Below, one piece after another: positions 36,048 through 43,932 of a DNA stretch of 64,000 nt. Under the pieces are notes generated by a model that was not told where the DNA came from, did no database searches, and saw only the letters and a list, made by a program, of their open reading frames with translations. Every line of letters starts with the position of its first letter. The first letter of the stretch is position 1. The position numbers were made by a program, and so were the translations under genes. The stretch is from Williamsia soli (GTDB lineage: Bacteria; Actinomycetota; Actinomycetes; Mycobacteriales; Mycobacteriaceae): NCBI RefSeq assembly GCF_017377795.1, contig NZ_JAFRDR010000003.1, positions 124,001 to 188,000 of the forward strand, written 5' to 3'.

Positions 36048-36907
36048 TCAGGTCGGGGTCCGCCCCATCAGAGCGTCGGTTCCGGCCGCGCGGATCGCCG
36101 AGACCCGCTGCAGCACGCGCGCATAACGGGGCATGAGTTCTTCGGGGCGATGGCGGACGGCATGGGTGACCCAGCCTGCGGCATGCTCGGCACTGAGTGC
36201 GGGGAGGTCGGTGTACTCGGCGGTCGGGGCGATCCTCGGAGTCCGGATCAACGGGAAGTAGATCGTGCTCACGGAGATCCCCTCCGCGCCCAGTTCTACG
36301 CCGATGCTGCGGCCCACGATGCTCAGCGCCGCCTTCGATCCCGCGTACGCAGAGAACTTCGGCATGGTGCCGGCCGGCACTCCCCAGGTGGAGATGTTGA
36401 TTATGTGCCCACTGCCGCGCAATTTCATACCCGGAAGGAAGCCGAGGATGAGCCCCACCGGACCGAAGTAGTTCACGGCCATCGTCCGGCGATAGTCATG
36501 TAGTCGGTCCACGGAGTCGATCGCCGTGCGACGGATCGAGCGGCCGGCGTTGTTGATGAGCACGTCCGGCGCTCCATGCTCCTCCAGCACTGCGGCCACG
36601 AGACGCTCGACGTCGCCTTCGTCGGCCAGATCCGCGGGGTAGGCGGTCGCCACGCCGCCCTGCGCGACGATTGCGTCACGCACACGTTTGAGTTCGTCAG
36701 CACCGCGGGCAACGATGATGAGCTCGGCGCCCTGCGCGGCCAGGGCCAGCGCTGCAGCCTCCCCCACGCCGGACGACGCGCCGGTCAGCAGGACCTTCTT
36801 GCCACGGATGGGCTCGGCGATGATCCAAACGGTCCGTCATCAAGGGACAACGGCCGGTCCAGGCCGAATTGCGCGAATCGCGCACCGAGCCTGCGTGCGG
36901 TCTTCAT
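36048..36907 (-). pseudogene. Short-chain dehydrogenase gene with an N-terminal frameshift
   Basis: The main frame (36048 to about 36822) encodes an SDR: VLLTGASSGVGEAAALALA, INNAGRS and the catalytic YAGSK with Ser in NISTW. It has no start codon: its open frame begins after a stop inside the coenzyme-binding region. A second frame from ATG 36907, with AAGGTGG upstream, gives MKTARRLGARFAQFGLDR and LSLDDGPFG, a fitting N-terminus. The two join if one base is added near 36822-36832 (a G run in TTTGGATC). The 860-bp span is one short of a multiple of three. It is either a real pseudogene or a sequencing deletion. Confidence 0.8.
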
Positions 36908-36950
36908 GAGTGACCACCTTGGCACATCGGTCACCCGTGGTCCTCGACCC

Positions 36951-37511
36951 CTATTTGTCGGCGGCGAACTCGGTGACCAGGGTGGAGCAGAAGGCGGGCA
37001 GGTCGCCGGGATTGCGACTGGTGATCAAGGTGTTGGGACCGTCGGCGCACACCACGACCTCGTGATCGGTCCACGTACCGCCGGCGTTGGTGATGTCGGT
37101 CTGGATACTCGGGAACGACGTCAGTGTCCTGCCGGATACGACGCCCGCCTCCACAAGAGTCCACGGCGCGTGGCAGATGGCAGCCACCGGCTTTCCCTCG
37201 GTGAAAAAATCGGCGATGAACTTCACCGCGGCCTTGTCAGTGCGCAGATTGTCCGGATTCGCAACCCCGCCGGGCAATACCAGGGCGTCGAAGTCGGCGG
37301 CAGGCACCTCGCTGACCACTGCACCGACAGCGAAGGTGTCGGCCTTGTCGAGGTGGTCGAAAGCCTGGATCTCACCGCTCTCGGTGGACACGAGAGTCGG
37401 TGTGCCCCCGGCTTTCTCCACCGCCTGCCAGGGCTCGGTCAGCTCGACTTGTTCCACACCTTCGGTCGCGACCAGAAACGCGATCCGCTGTCCTCGGAGT
37501 TCATTCGCCAT
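36951..37511 (-). CDS. DJ-1/PfpI family protein (type 1 glutamine amidotransferase-like)
   Basis: 186 residues. The nucleophile-elbow Cys is in AICHAPWTL, preceded by ALVLPGGVANPD; a Glu in EGVEQVELTEP fits the conserved acidic residue. Related proteins act as intracellular proteases, chaperones or glyoxalase-like deglycases. ATG 37511 (MANELRG) is the natural start. No operon partners are evident. Confidence 0.9.
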   Translation of the reverse strand: MANELRGQRIAFLVATEGVEQVELTEPWQAVEKAGGTPTLVSTESGEIQAFDHLDKADTFAVGAVVSEVPAADFDALVLPGGVANPDNLRTDKAAVKFIADFFTEGKPVAAICHAPWTLVEAGVVSGRTLTSFPSIQTDITNAGGTWTDHEVVVCADGPNTLITSRNPGDLPAFCSTLVTEFAADK

Positions 37512-37642
37512 AGGCGACGTGGTACCCGCGGCCGCCAGGAACCAAACGCTTCCCCGGGTCACCTCCGCGGCGCCGGACACGTTTTGGGCGACACCGCCCA
37601 ACGGCCCTAGACGTGACCTGGGTCACAGTCTTATCGTGAGGC

Positions 37643-37807
37643 ATGGCTACCAAGACCTACAGCAAACACGTCATTCACCACTGCGCCACCTGCGGCCGAT
37701 CAATGGAAGTGGAGGTGAAAGAATTCCGTACATTCGGCGGCGAAATTCACAAGACGAAGTCAGAGCCGCGATGCGTCAATCGCGACTGCAAAAGTTACTT
37801 ATCCTAA
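37643..37807 (+). CDS. Small Cys-rich (zinc-ribbon-like) protein, 54 residues
   Basis: A short gene with two cysteine pairs, HHCATCG near residue 14 and CVNRDC near residue 44, spaced like a small zinc ribbon, on a basic background. It lies 80 bp upstream of the ECF sigma gene on the same strand, so it may share regulation or act with it. GTGAGG lies almost next to the ATG, which is closer than ideal for a ribosome site. No family recognised. The pairs of cysteines and the fit to codon bias support coding. Confidence 0.6.
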   Translation: MATKTYSKHVIHHCATCGRSMEVEVKEFRTFGGEIHKTKSEPRCVNRDCKSYLS

Positions 37808-37877
37808 CGGCGATCCGGATAAGCAAAGTTATGTTCTGTAAAGATCGCCGAGGTGTAACAAATCAGGAACAGAGCCA

Positions 37878-37883
37878 TATAAT
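37878..37883 (+). promoter_or_regulatory. TATAAT -10 element before the sigma-factor gene
   Basis: A consensus TATAAT ends six bases before ATG 37889, and no ribosome site intervenes, so the sigma-factor mRNA is probably leaderless. No convincing -35 box is visible. Confidence 0.5.
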
Positions 37884-37888
37884 GGTGT

Positions 37889-38467
37889 ATGCCCGCGGCG
37901 TCCTCCCACGACCCAGACAACTTGGTGGACTTTGCGAATTTGCTTGCGCGGGTTGCAGATAAAGACGCTCAGGCGTTCCGCGAGTTGCACGATGCGACTC
38001 GCTCACGACTGTTTGCATTGATCTACAAAGTTGTGCGCGACGTCGGCTACGCAGAGGAAACCCTGCAAGAGGTTTATCTCGAAATCTGGCTGAAAGCGGA
38101 CACCTATCGACCCGAACTGGGCAAACCATTGTCGTGGTTGATGATGCTCAGCCATCGTCGCGCAGTCGACCGTGTCCGTTCCGAAGAACGACTGCGCCGC
38201 AAAACTGCGCTGCTCGGAATGATCTCGTGCGACGTCGACGCAGCGGGCGCCGACGAACCGATGCTCCTCCGCGACGAATACCAGAGGTTGATGCGCCACC
38301 TCAGCGCGCTGACCAACCGGCAGCGCCAAAGCATCAACCTCGTCTACTTCGCCGATCTGACGCAACGCGAAGCCGCCAAGCATCTGAACATCCTGGTTCC
38401 AGCCCTCAAGACTCGACTGCGGGACGGCGTCCTGCGGTTGCGGACGCAGATGCGCTCGGAAGTCTGA
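37889..38467 (+). CDS. ECF RNA polymerase sigma factor, SigK-like
   Basis: 192 residues with region 2 (LQEVYLEIWLKADTYRPELG, SWLMMLSHRRAVDRVRSEER) and region 4 (LTNRQRQSINLVYFADLTQR, EAAKHLNILVPALKTRL). The sequence resembles the SigK group. In mycobacteria sigK is followed by the membrane anti-sigma gene rskA; here the next gene is a convergent DUF1707 gene, so no anti-sigma partner is encoded next door. Control may lie at transcription or with a distant anti-sigma factor. Confidence 0.88.
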   Translation: MPAASSHDPDNLVDFANLLARVADKDAQAFRELHDATRSRLFALIYKVVRDVGYAEETLQEVYLEIWLKADTYRPELGKPLSWLMMLSHRRAVDRVRSEERLRRKTALLGMISCDVDAAGADEPMLLRDEYQRLMRHLSALTNRQRQSINLVYFADLTQREAAKHLNILVPALKTRLRDGVLRLRTQMRSEV

Positions 38468-38478
38468 ACCAACCCGCG

Positions 38479-39099
38479 TCAGTACTTCGACGACGACGCC
38501 GGCGCTCGTTTGATCGTCAGGCCCGTCATCGCCGAGATGGACCCGCTCACGTTGATGACCGAACCACCCGGACGAGCAGGCCCGCCCCCTTTGTCCTTGA
38601 GGCTCGACCACCCCGACTTGTCCAGTTCCGAGTACCGGATCTCATGATCGGAGCCGACACGCAGCTTGACCGTGCTCGTCGACACCTGCAACTGCAGGTT
38701 GACCAGCGGCCCGGGGAACGTCGCGTTGGTGAAGTCCAAGTCGATCGTGCTCATCGAGCCCGTGATGAGGATGTTGGACGGAACTGCCCACACACCCTTG
38801 CGGCGCACCGTCTCCCATTCCGCATCGAACGTGACCGGACCGGCCGGCACCACGGGCGCCTCGGCCGGTACCACCGCCGCCGCGGTCGAGTCGGGAAACA
38901 GGTGCCCGGCGACCGGCAGGTGCTCGAGTATCACCCGCAGATCACCACGGGTCTTCGCCGCATAGACCGCCCCGGACCGATCCTCGAACTCGACGATCTC
39001 CAGATACCCCCCGGAGAACGCGTCGTTGAGCAAAGCGATCGCACGCTCGCGTTCTGGATTACCCACCCGTATCTCATCGTCAGCGTGATCCCGAGCCAT
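38479..39099 (-). CDS. DUF1707 (SHOCT-like) domain protein
   Basis: 206 residues. The N-terminal DUF1707 motif IRVGNPERERAIALLNDAF with GYLEIVEFEDR is clear. The rest resembles the beta-rich cell-wall-associated domains that often follow DUF1707 (FDAEWETVRRKGVWAVPSNI, ITGSMSTIDLDF). No membrane segment is visible. It converges with the sigma gene, 11 bp apart. Confidence 0.85.
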   Translation of the reverse strand: MARDHADDEIRVGNPERERAIALLNDAFSGGYLEIVEFEDRSGAVYAAKTRGDLRVILEHLPVAGHLFPDSTAAAVVPAEAPVVPAGPVTFDAEWETVRRKGVWAVPSNILITGSMSTIDLDFTNATFPGPLVNLQLQVSTSTVKLRVGSDHEIRYSELDKSGWSSLKDKGGGPARPGGSVINVSGSISAMTGLTIKRAPASSSKY

Positions 39100-39131
39100 G
39101 ACCCCACTCTAGGAGACTGTCCGATTCACCC

Positions 39132-39288
39132 TCCGCTACGTCTCCAGCCACCCCGGTCGAGCTCCGCTCCGCTACGTCTCCGACAACCTGGTCGAGCTCC
39201 GCTCCGCTACGTCTCCGACAACCTGGTCGAGCTCCGCTCCGCTACGTCTCCAGCCAACCCGGTCGAGCTCCGCTCCGCTACGTCTCCA
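39132..39288. repeat. Five-copy array of 35-36 bp repeats at the TetR stop codon
   Basis: The word TCCGCTACGTCTCC recurs at 39132, 39168, 39203, 39238 and 39274. The inner units are nearly identical (GGTCGAGCTCCGC precedes each) and the two outer spacers end in CAGCC. On the minus strand the first unit contains the TetR gene's last codons and stop (GAGACGTAG), so the array looks like duplication of a gene end. A related single word is at 32092. Confidence 0.92.
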
Positions 39289-39907
39289 GCGGCGTCAGGT
39301 AGAGCGTCGACCAGACGATCTCGGTCATGGCACGGGCCAGGTCCTCGTCGTACTGCGGATCACCACCCGGGATCACCTGGGAACAGGTGCGCTCCACCAT
39401 CCACGACAGCGCCGTCGCCGTCGCGTGCGCCGGGAGGTCACCCCTGACGATGCCCGCGGCCTTGCCCGCCTCGATCACCCCTTCGACCTCCGTGATGACG
39501 CTGCCCATCAGCGAGCGAAGCGTGTCCGCGACCCCCGGCGTGTAGGAAGCCATCTCTCCGACCGCGTTCATCAGGTGCTGGTGGTCGCGAAAGGCCGCGA
39601 TGATCCCGCGGACCGACGACTCCGTATCTGCGGGGTCGTGCCGATCGACGACCGTCCACCAATTGTTGGCGGCGGCGGTGAAGTCGGCGAACGCCTGGCC
39701 CGTCAGTTGACGAAGCAGATGCCCCTTGTCCTCGAAGTAGATGTAGAACGTCGCCCGTGAGATCCCCGCCTCCTTGGCGAGTCGCTCGACGCTGAGTTCG
39801 GTGAAAGAGGCGCCGTCTGCCATCAAACGTTCGGCCCCCTCGAGAAGCTGTCGTTCGATGGCGACCCGGCGTTCCTCCCGGCTTATTCGCTTTCCCGATA
39901 CCGCCAT
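39278..39907 (-). CDS. TetR family transcriptional regulator
   Basis: 209 residues. The helix-turn-helix is at about 41-65 (SVERLAKEAGISRATFYIYF) with a basic N-terminal arm. The C-terminal domain is of the fatty-acyl or steroid regulator type (LSWMVERTCSQVI). It is divergent from the FadD-P450-SDR operon, and two similar palindromes lie between, so it probably represses that operon and itself. The last codons and stop lie inside the 39132-39288 repeat array. Confidence 0.9.
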   Translation of the reverse strand: MAVSGKRISREERRVAIERQLLEGAERLMADGASFTELSVERLAKEAGISRATFYIYFEDKGHLLRQLTGQAFADFTAAANNWWTVVDRHDPADTESSVRGIIAAFRDHQHLMNAVGEMASYTPGVADTLRSLMGSVITEVEGVIEAGKAAGIVRGDLPAHATATALSWMVERTCSQVIPGGDPQYDEDLARAMTEIVWSTLYLTPLET

Positions 39908-39981
39908 GAGCTTCGCTCCTGCCTGTTCCGACTCCGATCAGACAATCGGGCGTCTTCTGTCTGGACACACTAGGTGCCGCT

Positions 39982-40067
39982 GTCTAGGCAGACAGCCTAG
40001 ACGCCATGTCAGGCGTACGGCGCCGATAATCTTGCTTGGACACATTGACTAGGCAGTGTGTCTAAGC
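39982..40067. promoter_or_regulatory. Two TetR-type operators between tetR and the fadD operon
   Basis: At 39982-40002 the arms GTCTAGGC and GCCTAGAC form a perfect inverted repeat with a 5-nt centre. At 40047-40067 GACTAGGC and GTCTAAGC form a weaker version with the same 5-nt centre. Both share CTAGGCAG and are 65 bp apart, one near each gene's promoter. Confidence 0.65.
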
Positions 40068-40141
40068 ATAACGTCTATCAAACGCTGTGACCCACACCAT
40101 AGGAACGGCCGCCATCACCTCATCCGGCAAGGGAGAGAATC

Positions 40142-41701
40142 ATGTACCCAGGCGCGCACGTCGCGACGTCCCCCGACAAGGCAGCGGCCGTGGTCGTCGA
40201 AACCGGCGAAGTGCTCACCTACCGGGATCTCGAAGAACGGTCCCGGCGCCTCGCTCGATATCTGTTCGACAGCGGCCTGCGTCCCGGAGACCACCTCGCC
40301 GTGTTGACCGACAACACACCGCGGGTCTTCGAGGTCTACTGGGCCGCGATGCGTTCCGGGCTGTACCTGACGGCCGTCAACCGTCATCTTGCGGCCGACG
40401 AGATCGCCTACATCGTCAATGACTGCGGCGCCGGCGCCCTCATCGTCTCGCAGGCGATCGGCGACACGGCCGCCGCAATCCTGCCACTCACCGACGTCGG
40501 CATTCGACTGACGTTCGGTGGCGACGTCGTCGGATATGAGTCGTACGAGGAGGCCCTGGATGCCGCGTCGACCACACCGCTGCCGTCCCAGCCACGGGGC
40601 GCCGACATGCTCTACTCCTCGGGTACCACCGGACGCCCCAAGGGCATCAAACCACCCCTGCCACAACATCAGATCGATGAACCCGGCGACGTGTACACCG
40701 CAGTGTTCGGCCCGATGTACGGGTTCGGTCCCGATACCGTCTACCTGTCGCCGGCCCCGATCTATCACGCCGCACCGCTGCGTTTCGGTGGCATCGTCCA
40801 GGCGCTGGGTGGGACCGTGGTGATGATGCAGCGGTTCGATGCGCAGAGCGCGCTCGCCGCCATCGAGCAGCACTCGGTCACGCACAGCCAATGGGTACCG
40901 ACGATGTTCGTGCGGCTACTCCAGTTGCCCGACGAGGTTCGTCGGAGATACGACACGTCCACCCTCCGAGTCGCGGTCCACGCCGCGGCGCCGTGTCCGG
41001 CCGACGTCAAGCGCGCGATGATCGATTGGTGGGGCCCCATCCTGTACGAGTACTACTCGTCCACCGAGGGCAACGGCATCACCTTCATCGACAGTCGTGA
41101 GTGGCTCGACCATCCCGGATCGGTCGGAAGAGCAGCGGTGGGCGTGATCCACGTCTGCGACGACGACGGCGTGGACGTGGCGGCGCGCGACATCGGAACC
41201 GTCTACTTCGAACGCGACACCGCCACGTTCGAGTACCACAACGACCCGGCCAAAACCGTTGCTGCCCAGCATCCGGAGCACTCCAACTGGATCACGACCG
41301 GTGACGTCGGATATGTCGACGACGAGGGGTATCTCTACCTGACCGACCGCAAGTCGTTCATGATCATCTCGGGCGGCGTCAACATCTATCCGCAGGAGAT
41401 CGAGAACGCCCTGACACTCCACCCCAAGGTCTTCGACGTGGCCGTGATCGGAGTCCCCGACCCCGACATGGGCGAACAGGTAAAGGCCGTGGTGCAACCC
41501 GCAGCCGAGGCCGTGGTCGGTCCGGCGCTCGCGAACGAGCTCGCCGCGTACCTCGGTGATCGAATCGCCCGCTACAAGATCCCCAAGACGTTCGACTTCG
41601 TGGACGACCTCCCACGCACACCCACTGGCAAGCTCGTCAAACGCCTTCTGCTGCAGAAGTACTCGGCACCGGCGGCGCCTTTGACCCCGTCGGCGTCGTG
41701 A
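40142..41701 (+). CDS. Acyl-CoA synthetase (FadD-type)
   Basis: 519-residue AMP-forming CoA ligase. YSSGTTGRPKG is the ATP-binding motif, YYSSTEG the second, WITTGDVGYVDDEGYLYLTD the hinge motif, and PRTPTGKLVKRLL contains the catalytic Lys. First gene of a three-gene operon with a P450 and an SDR, under the divergent TetR. It would activate a carboxylic acid, perhaps steroid- or terpenoid-derived. ATG 40142 follows AAGGGAGAG. Confidence 0.92.
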   Translation: MYPGAHVATSPDKAAAVVVETGEVLTYRDLEERSRRLARYLFDSGLRPGDHLAVLTDNTPRVFEVYWAAMRSGLYLTAVNRHLAADEIAYIVNDCGAGALIVSQAIGDTAAAILPLTDVGIRLTFGGDVVGYESYEEALDAASTTPLPSQPRGADMLYSSGTTGRPKGIKPPLPQHQIDEPGDVYTAVFGPMYGFGPDTVYLSPAPIYHAAPLRFGGIVQALGGTVVMMQRFDAQSALAAIEQHSVTHSQWVPTMFVRLLQLPDEVRRRYDTSTLRVAVHAAAPCPADVKRAMIDWWGPILYEYYSSTEGNGITFIDSREWLDHPGSVGRAAVGVIHVCDDDGVDVAARDIGTVYFERDTATFEYHNDPAKTVAAQHPEHSNWITTGDVGYVDDEGYLYLTDRKSFMIISGGVNIYPQEIENALTLHPKVFDVAVIGVPDPDMGEQVKAVVQPAAEAVVGPALANELAAYLGDRIARYKIPKTFDFVDDLPRTPTGKLVKRLLLQKYSAPAAPLTPSAS

Positions 41702-41733
41702 GTCAGCCCGCAACCACCGAAAGGACAATCATC

Positions 41734-43011
41734 ATGACCTCAGGATCTGTGACCGCCCGACCCTACGACGACCTTGATCTGTCGTCGCGTTCGTTCTGGT
41801 CGACCACCGCGGCCGATCGAGAACAAACGTTCGCCGAGCTGCGCCGCGACCGTCCGATCTCGTGGCACCCACCGGTCGAGGATTCACTGCTGCAGGATCC
41901 CGACGATCCCGGCTACTGGGCCGTTACCCGCCACGCCGACATCGTCGACATCAGCCGGCGCAGTGACATCTTCATCTCCGGGAAGGGCGTGCTGTTCGAA
42001 AACGTGCCCGAAGAAATGCTCGAGGCATCGCAATCCTTTCTGGCCATGGATCCGCCGCGGCACACCCAGATCCGCAAGGTGGTCAGCTCGGCGTTCACAC
42101 CACGTCAGGTGAAGAGGATCGAAGACAGCATCAAGGCGAATGCCCGCGCCATCGTCGGTGAGCTCGGCGCGGCGGGCACCGGTGCGGACTTCGTCGACTT
42201 GTGCGCCAAGGAGCTTCCGATCAGGACCCTGTCCGACATGGTCGGCATCCCCGAGTCCGAGCGCCACGGCGTCGCAGAGGCCGCCGACGCCATGGTGTCG
42301 ATGGCCGACCCGGTCTACCTGGCAGGCCGCAACCCGATCGAAGTGCTCATCGGTTCGCAGATGTACCTGCACGAGATCGCCTTCTCACTCGCTGCAGAAC
42401 GCCGCGAAAACCCGACCGATGATCTGATCAGCAGCCTCGTGCACGCCGAGGTGGACGGGGACCGACTCACCGATGCCGAGGTCGCCGCATTCTTCGTGCT
42501 GCTGGCCGTGGCCGGTAACGACACCACCCGGCAGACCACCACCCACGCGATGAAGGCGCTGACCGACTTCCCTGCGCAGCGCGCGTGGTTGCTCGAGGAC
42601 TTCGACGACCGGATCGGCTCGGCTGTCGAAGAGTTCATCCGTTGGGCATCTCCGGTGATGACGTTCCGGCGCACCGCCGTCGAGGACTTCGAATTGAGCG
42701 GACAGACGGTCCGCGCCGGCGACAAGGTGGTCATGTTCTACGCATCGGGCAACTGGGACACCGAGGTCTTCGAGCACCCCGAACAGTTCGACCTGAGCCG
42801 CGATCCCAATCCACACGTCAGCTTCGGCGGCGGTGGACGCCACTTCTGCCTTGGCGCGCACGTCGCGAAAGCGCAATTGCGGGCGATTTTCGACGAGCTC
42901 CTTCACCAGTTGCCTGACATCCAGGCAGGCGAACCATCGCTGGTGGCCGGAAACTTCGTCCACGGAGTCCGCGCGATGCCGGTCACCTTCTCGGGTGGAG
43001 GTCGGGCATGA
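41734..43011 (+). CDS. Cytochrome P450, CYP124/125/142-like
   Basis: 425-residue soluble P450. The I-helix oxygen-activation motif is AGNDTTRQTT, ExxR is in EEFIRW, and the haem-binding loop is FGGGGRHFCLGAH with the thiolate Cys. AGNDTTR and FGGGG are typical of the mycobacterial CYP124/125/142 group that hydroxylates sterol or methyl-branched lipid side-chain ends. ATG 41734 follows GAAAGGA; GTG 41698 in a GTGA overlap with fadD is the alternative. Substrate remains a guess. Confidence 0.92.
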   Translation: MTSGSVTARPYDDLDLSSRSFWSTTAADREQTFAELRRDRPISWHPPVEDSLLQDPDDPGYWAVTRHADIVDISRRSDIFISGKGVLFENVPEEMLEASQSFLAMDPPRHTQIRKVVSSAFTPRQVKRIEDSIKANARAIVGELGAAGTGADFVDLCAKELPIRTLSDMVGIPESERHGVAEAADAMVSMADPVYLAGRNPIEVLIGSQMYLHEIAFSLAAERRENPTDDLISSLVHAEVDGDRLTDAEVAAFFVLLAVAGNDTTRQTTTHAMKALTDFPAQRAWLLEDFDDRIGSAVEEFIRWASPVMTFRRTAVEDFELSGQTVRAGDKVVMFYASGNWDTEVFEHPEQFDLSRDPNPHVSFGGGGRHFCLGAHVAKAQLRAIFDELLHQLPDIQAGEPSLVAGNFVHGVRAMPVTFSGGGRA

Positions 43012-43850
43012 CGGAAACGCAGAACTTGGCAGGCAAGACGCTCATGATCTCGGGCGGTAGCCGAGGAATCGGTGAGGCCATCGCGGTTCGCGCCGCGCGT
43101 GACGGTGCGAATATTGCCTTGCTCGCGAAAACGGCAGAGCCGCATCCAAAATTGCCGGGGACGATCTACACCGCGGCCAAGGCCATCGAGGACGCCGGCG
43201 GACAAGCACTACCGATTGTCGGCGACGTCCGCGACGACGAGTCCGTCGCGGACGCCATCGCGCAGACCGCCCGACAATTCGGCGGGATCGACATCGTGGT
43301 GAACAACGCCAGCGCCTTGGACCTCACTCCGTCCGAGCACATCAGCATGAAGAAGTACGACCTGATGCAGGACATCAACGCACGCGGTGCGTTCCTGTTG
43401 TCGAAGACAGCCATTCCACACCTGCGTCGCGCGTCCAATCCGCACATTCTGACGCTGTCCCCGCCGATCACCTTGGACCCCAAGTGGTTCGACGATGTTC
43501 CCACCGCCTACACGATCTCCAAGTTCGCGATGAGCCTCGTCACCATCGGACTGGCCCAGGAACTCCGTGGGGACGGCATCGCCGCCAACTCACTGTGGCC
43601 GCGGACCACCATCGACACTGCCGCGGTACGCAACGTGCTGGGCTCGGACATGGTCGCCCGCAGCCGCAATACCGACATCATGCGCGACGCTGCCTACTCG
43701 ATCATCACCAAACCCGCGGGTGAGGTGTCGGGGCAGTGTTTCATCGACGACGAAGTCCTGGCAGCGGACGGTGTCACCGACTTCTCGCAGTACCGGCTCT
43801 GTGCATCCGAAGACGACCTCGAACTCGACTTCTGGATGGTTCGCGCCTGA
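43008..43850 (+). CDS. SDR family oxidoreductase (HSDL2/AtuB-like)
   Basis: 280 residues. The cofactor motif SGGSRGIGEAIA is at about 15-26, NNASAL follows strand 4, and the active site is Ser in LTLSPP with Tyr/Lys in YTISKFA. The SPPITLDPKWF block is typical of HSDL2-like enzymes and of citronellol-catabolism AtuB-type dehydrogenases. It overlaps the P450 stop by four bases (ATGA). It could oxidise the alcohol formed by the P450. A strong hairpin follows at 43873. Confidence 0.88.
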   Translation: MTETQNLAGKTLMISGGSRGIGEAIAVRAARDGANIALLAKTAEPHPKLPGTIYTAAKAIEDAGGQALPIVGDVRDDESVADAIAQTARQFGGIDIVVNNASALDLTPSEHISMKKYDLMQDINARGAFLLSKTAIPHLRRASNPHILTLSPPITLDPKWFDDVPTAYTISKFAMSLVTIGLAQELRGDGIAANSLWPRTTIDTAAVRNVLGSDMVARSRNTDIMRDAAYSIITKPAGEVSGQCFIDDEVLAADGVTDFSQYRLCASEDDLELDFWMVRA

Positions 43851-43872
43851 CCCGACGCATGGATGCAAGAGA

Positions 43873-43920
43873 ACCGAGCCGCCTTCAGGGCGACTCGGTT
43901 CTCTTGTCGGGTGGAGCCAA
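43873..43920. repeat. Direct repeat, left copy (terminator hairpin plus tRNA-end sequence)
   Basis: A 48-bp sequence holding a hairpin (ACCGAGCCGCC paired with GGGCGACTCGGT around TTCA) followed by TCGGGTGGAGC. It matches 45133-45179 with only about four differences. It also serves as a plausible terminator for the fadD-P450-SDR operon. The GGTGGAGC end matches the tRNA-Ala 3' end present in the right copy. Confidence 0.88.
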
Positions 43921-43932
43921 TGACCCGGGTAG

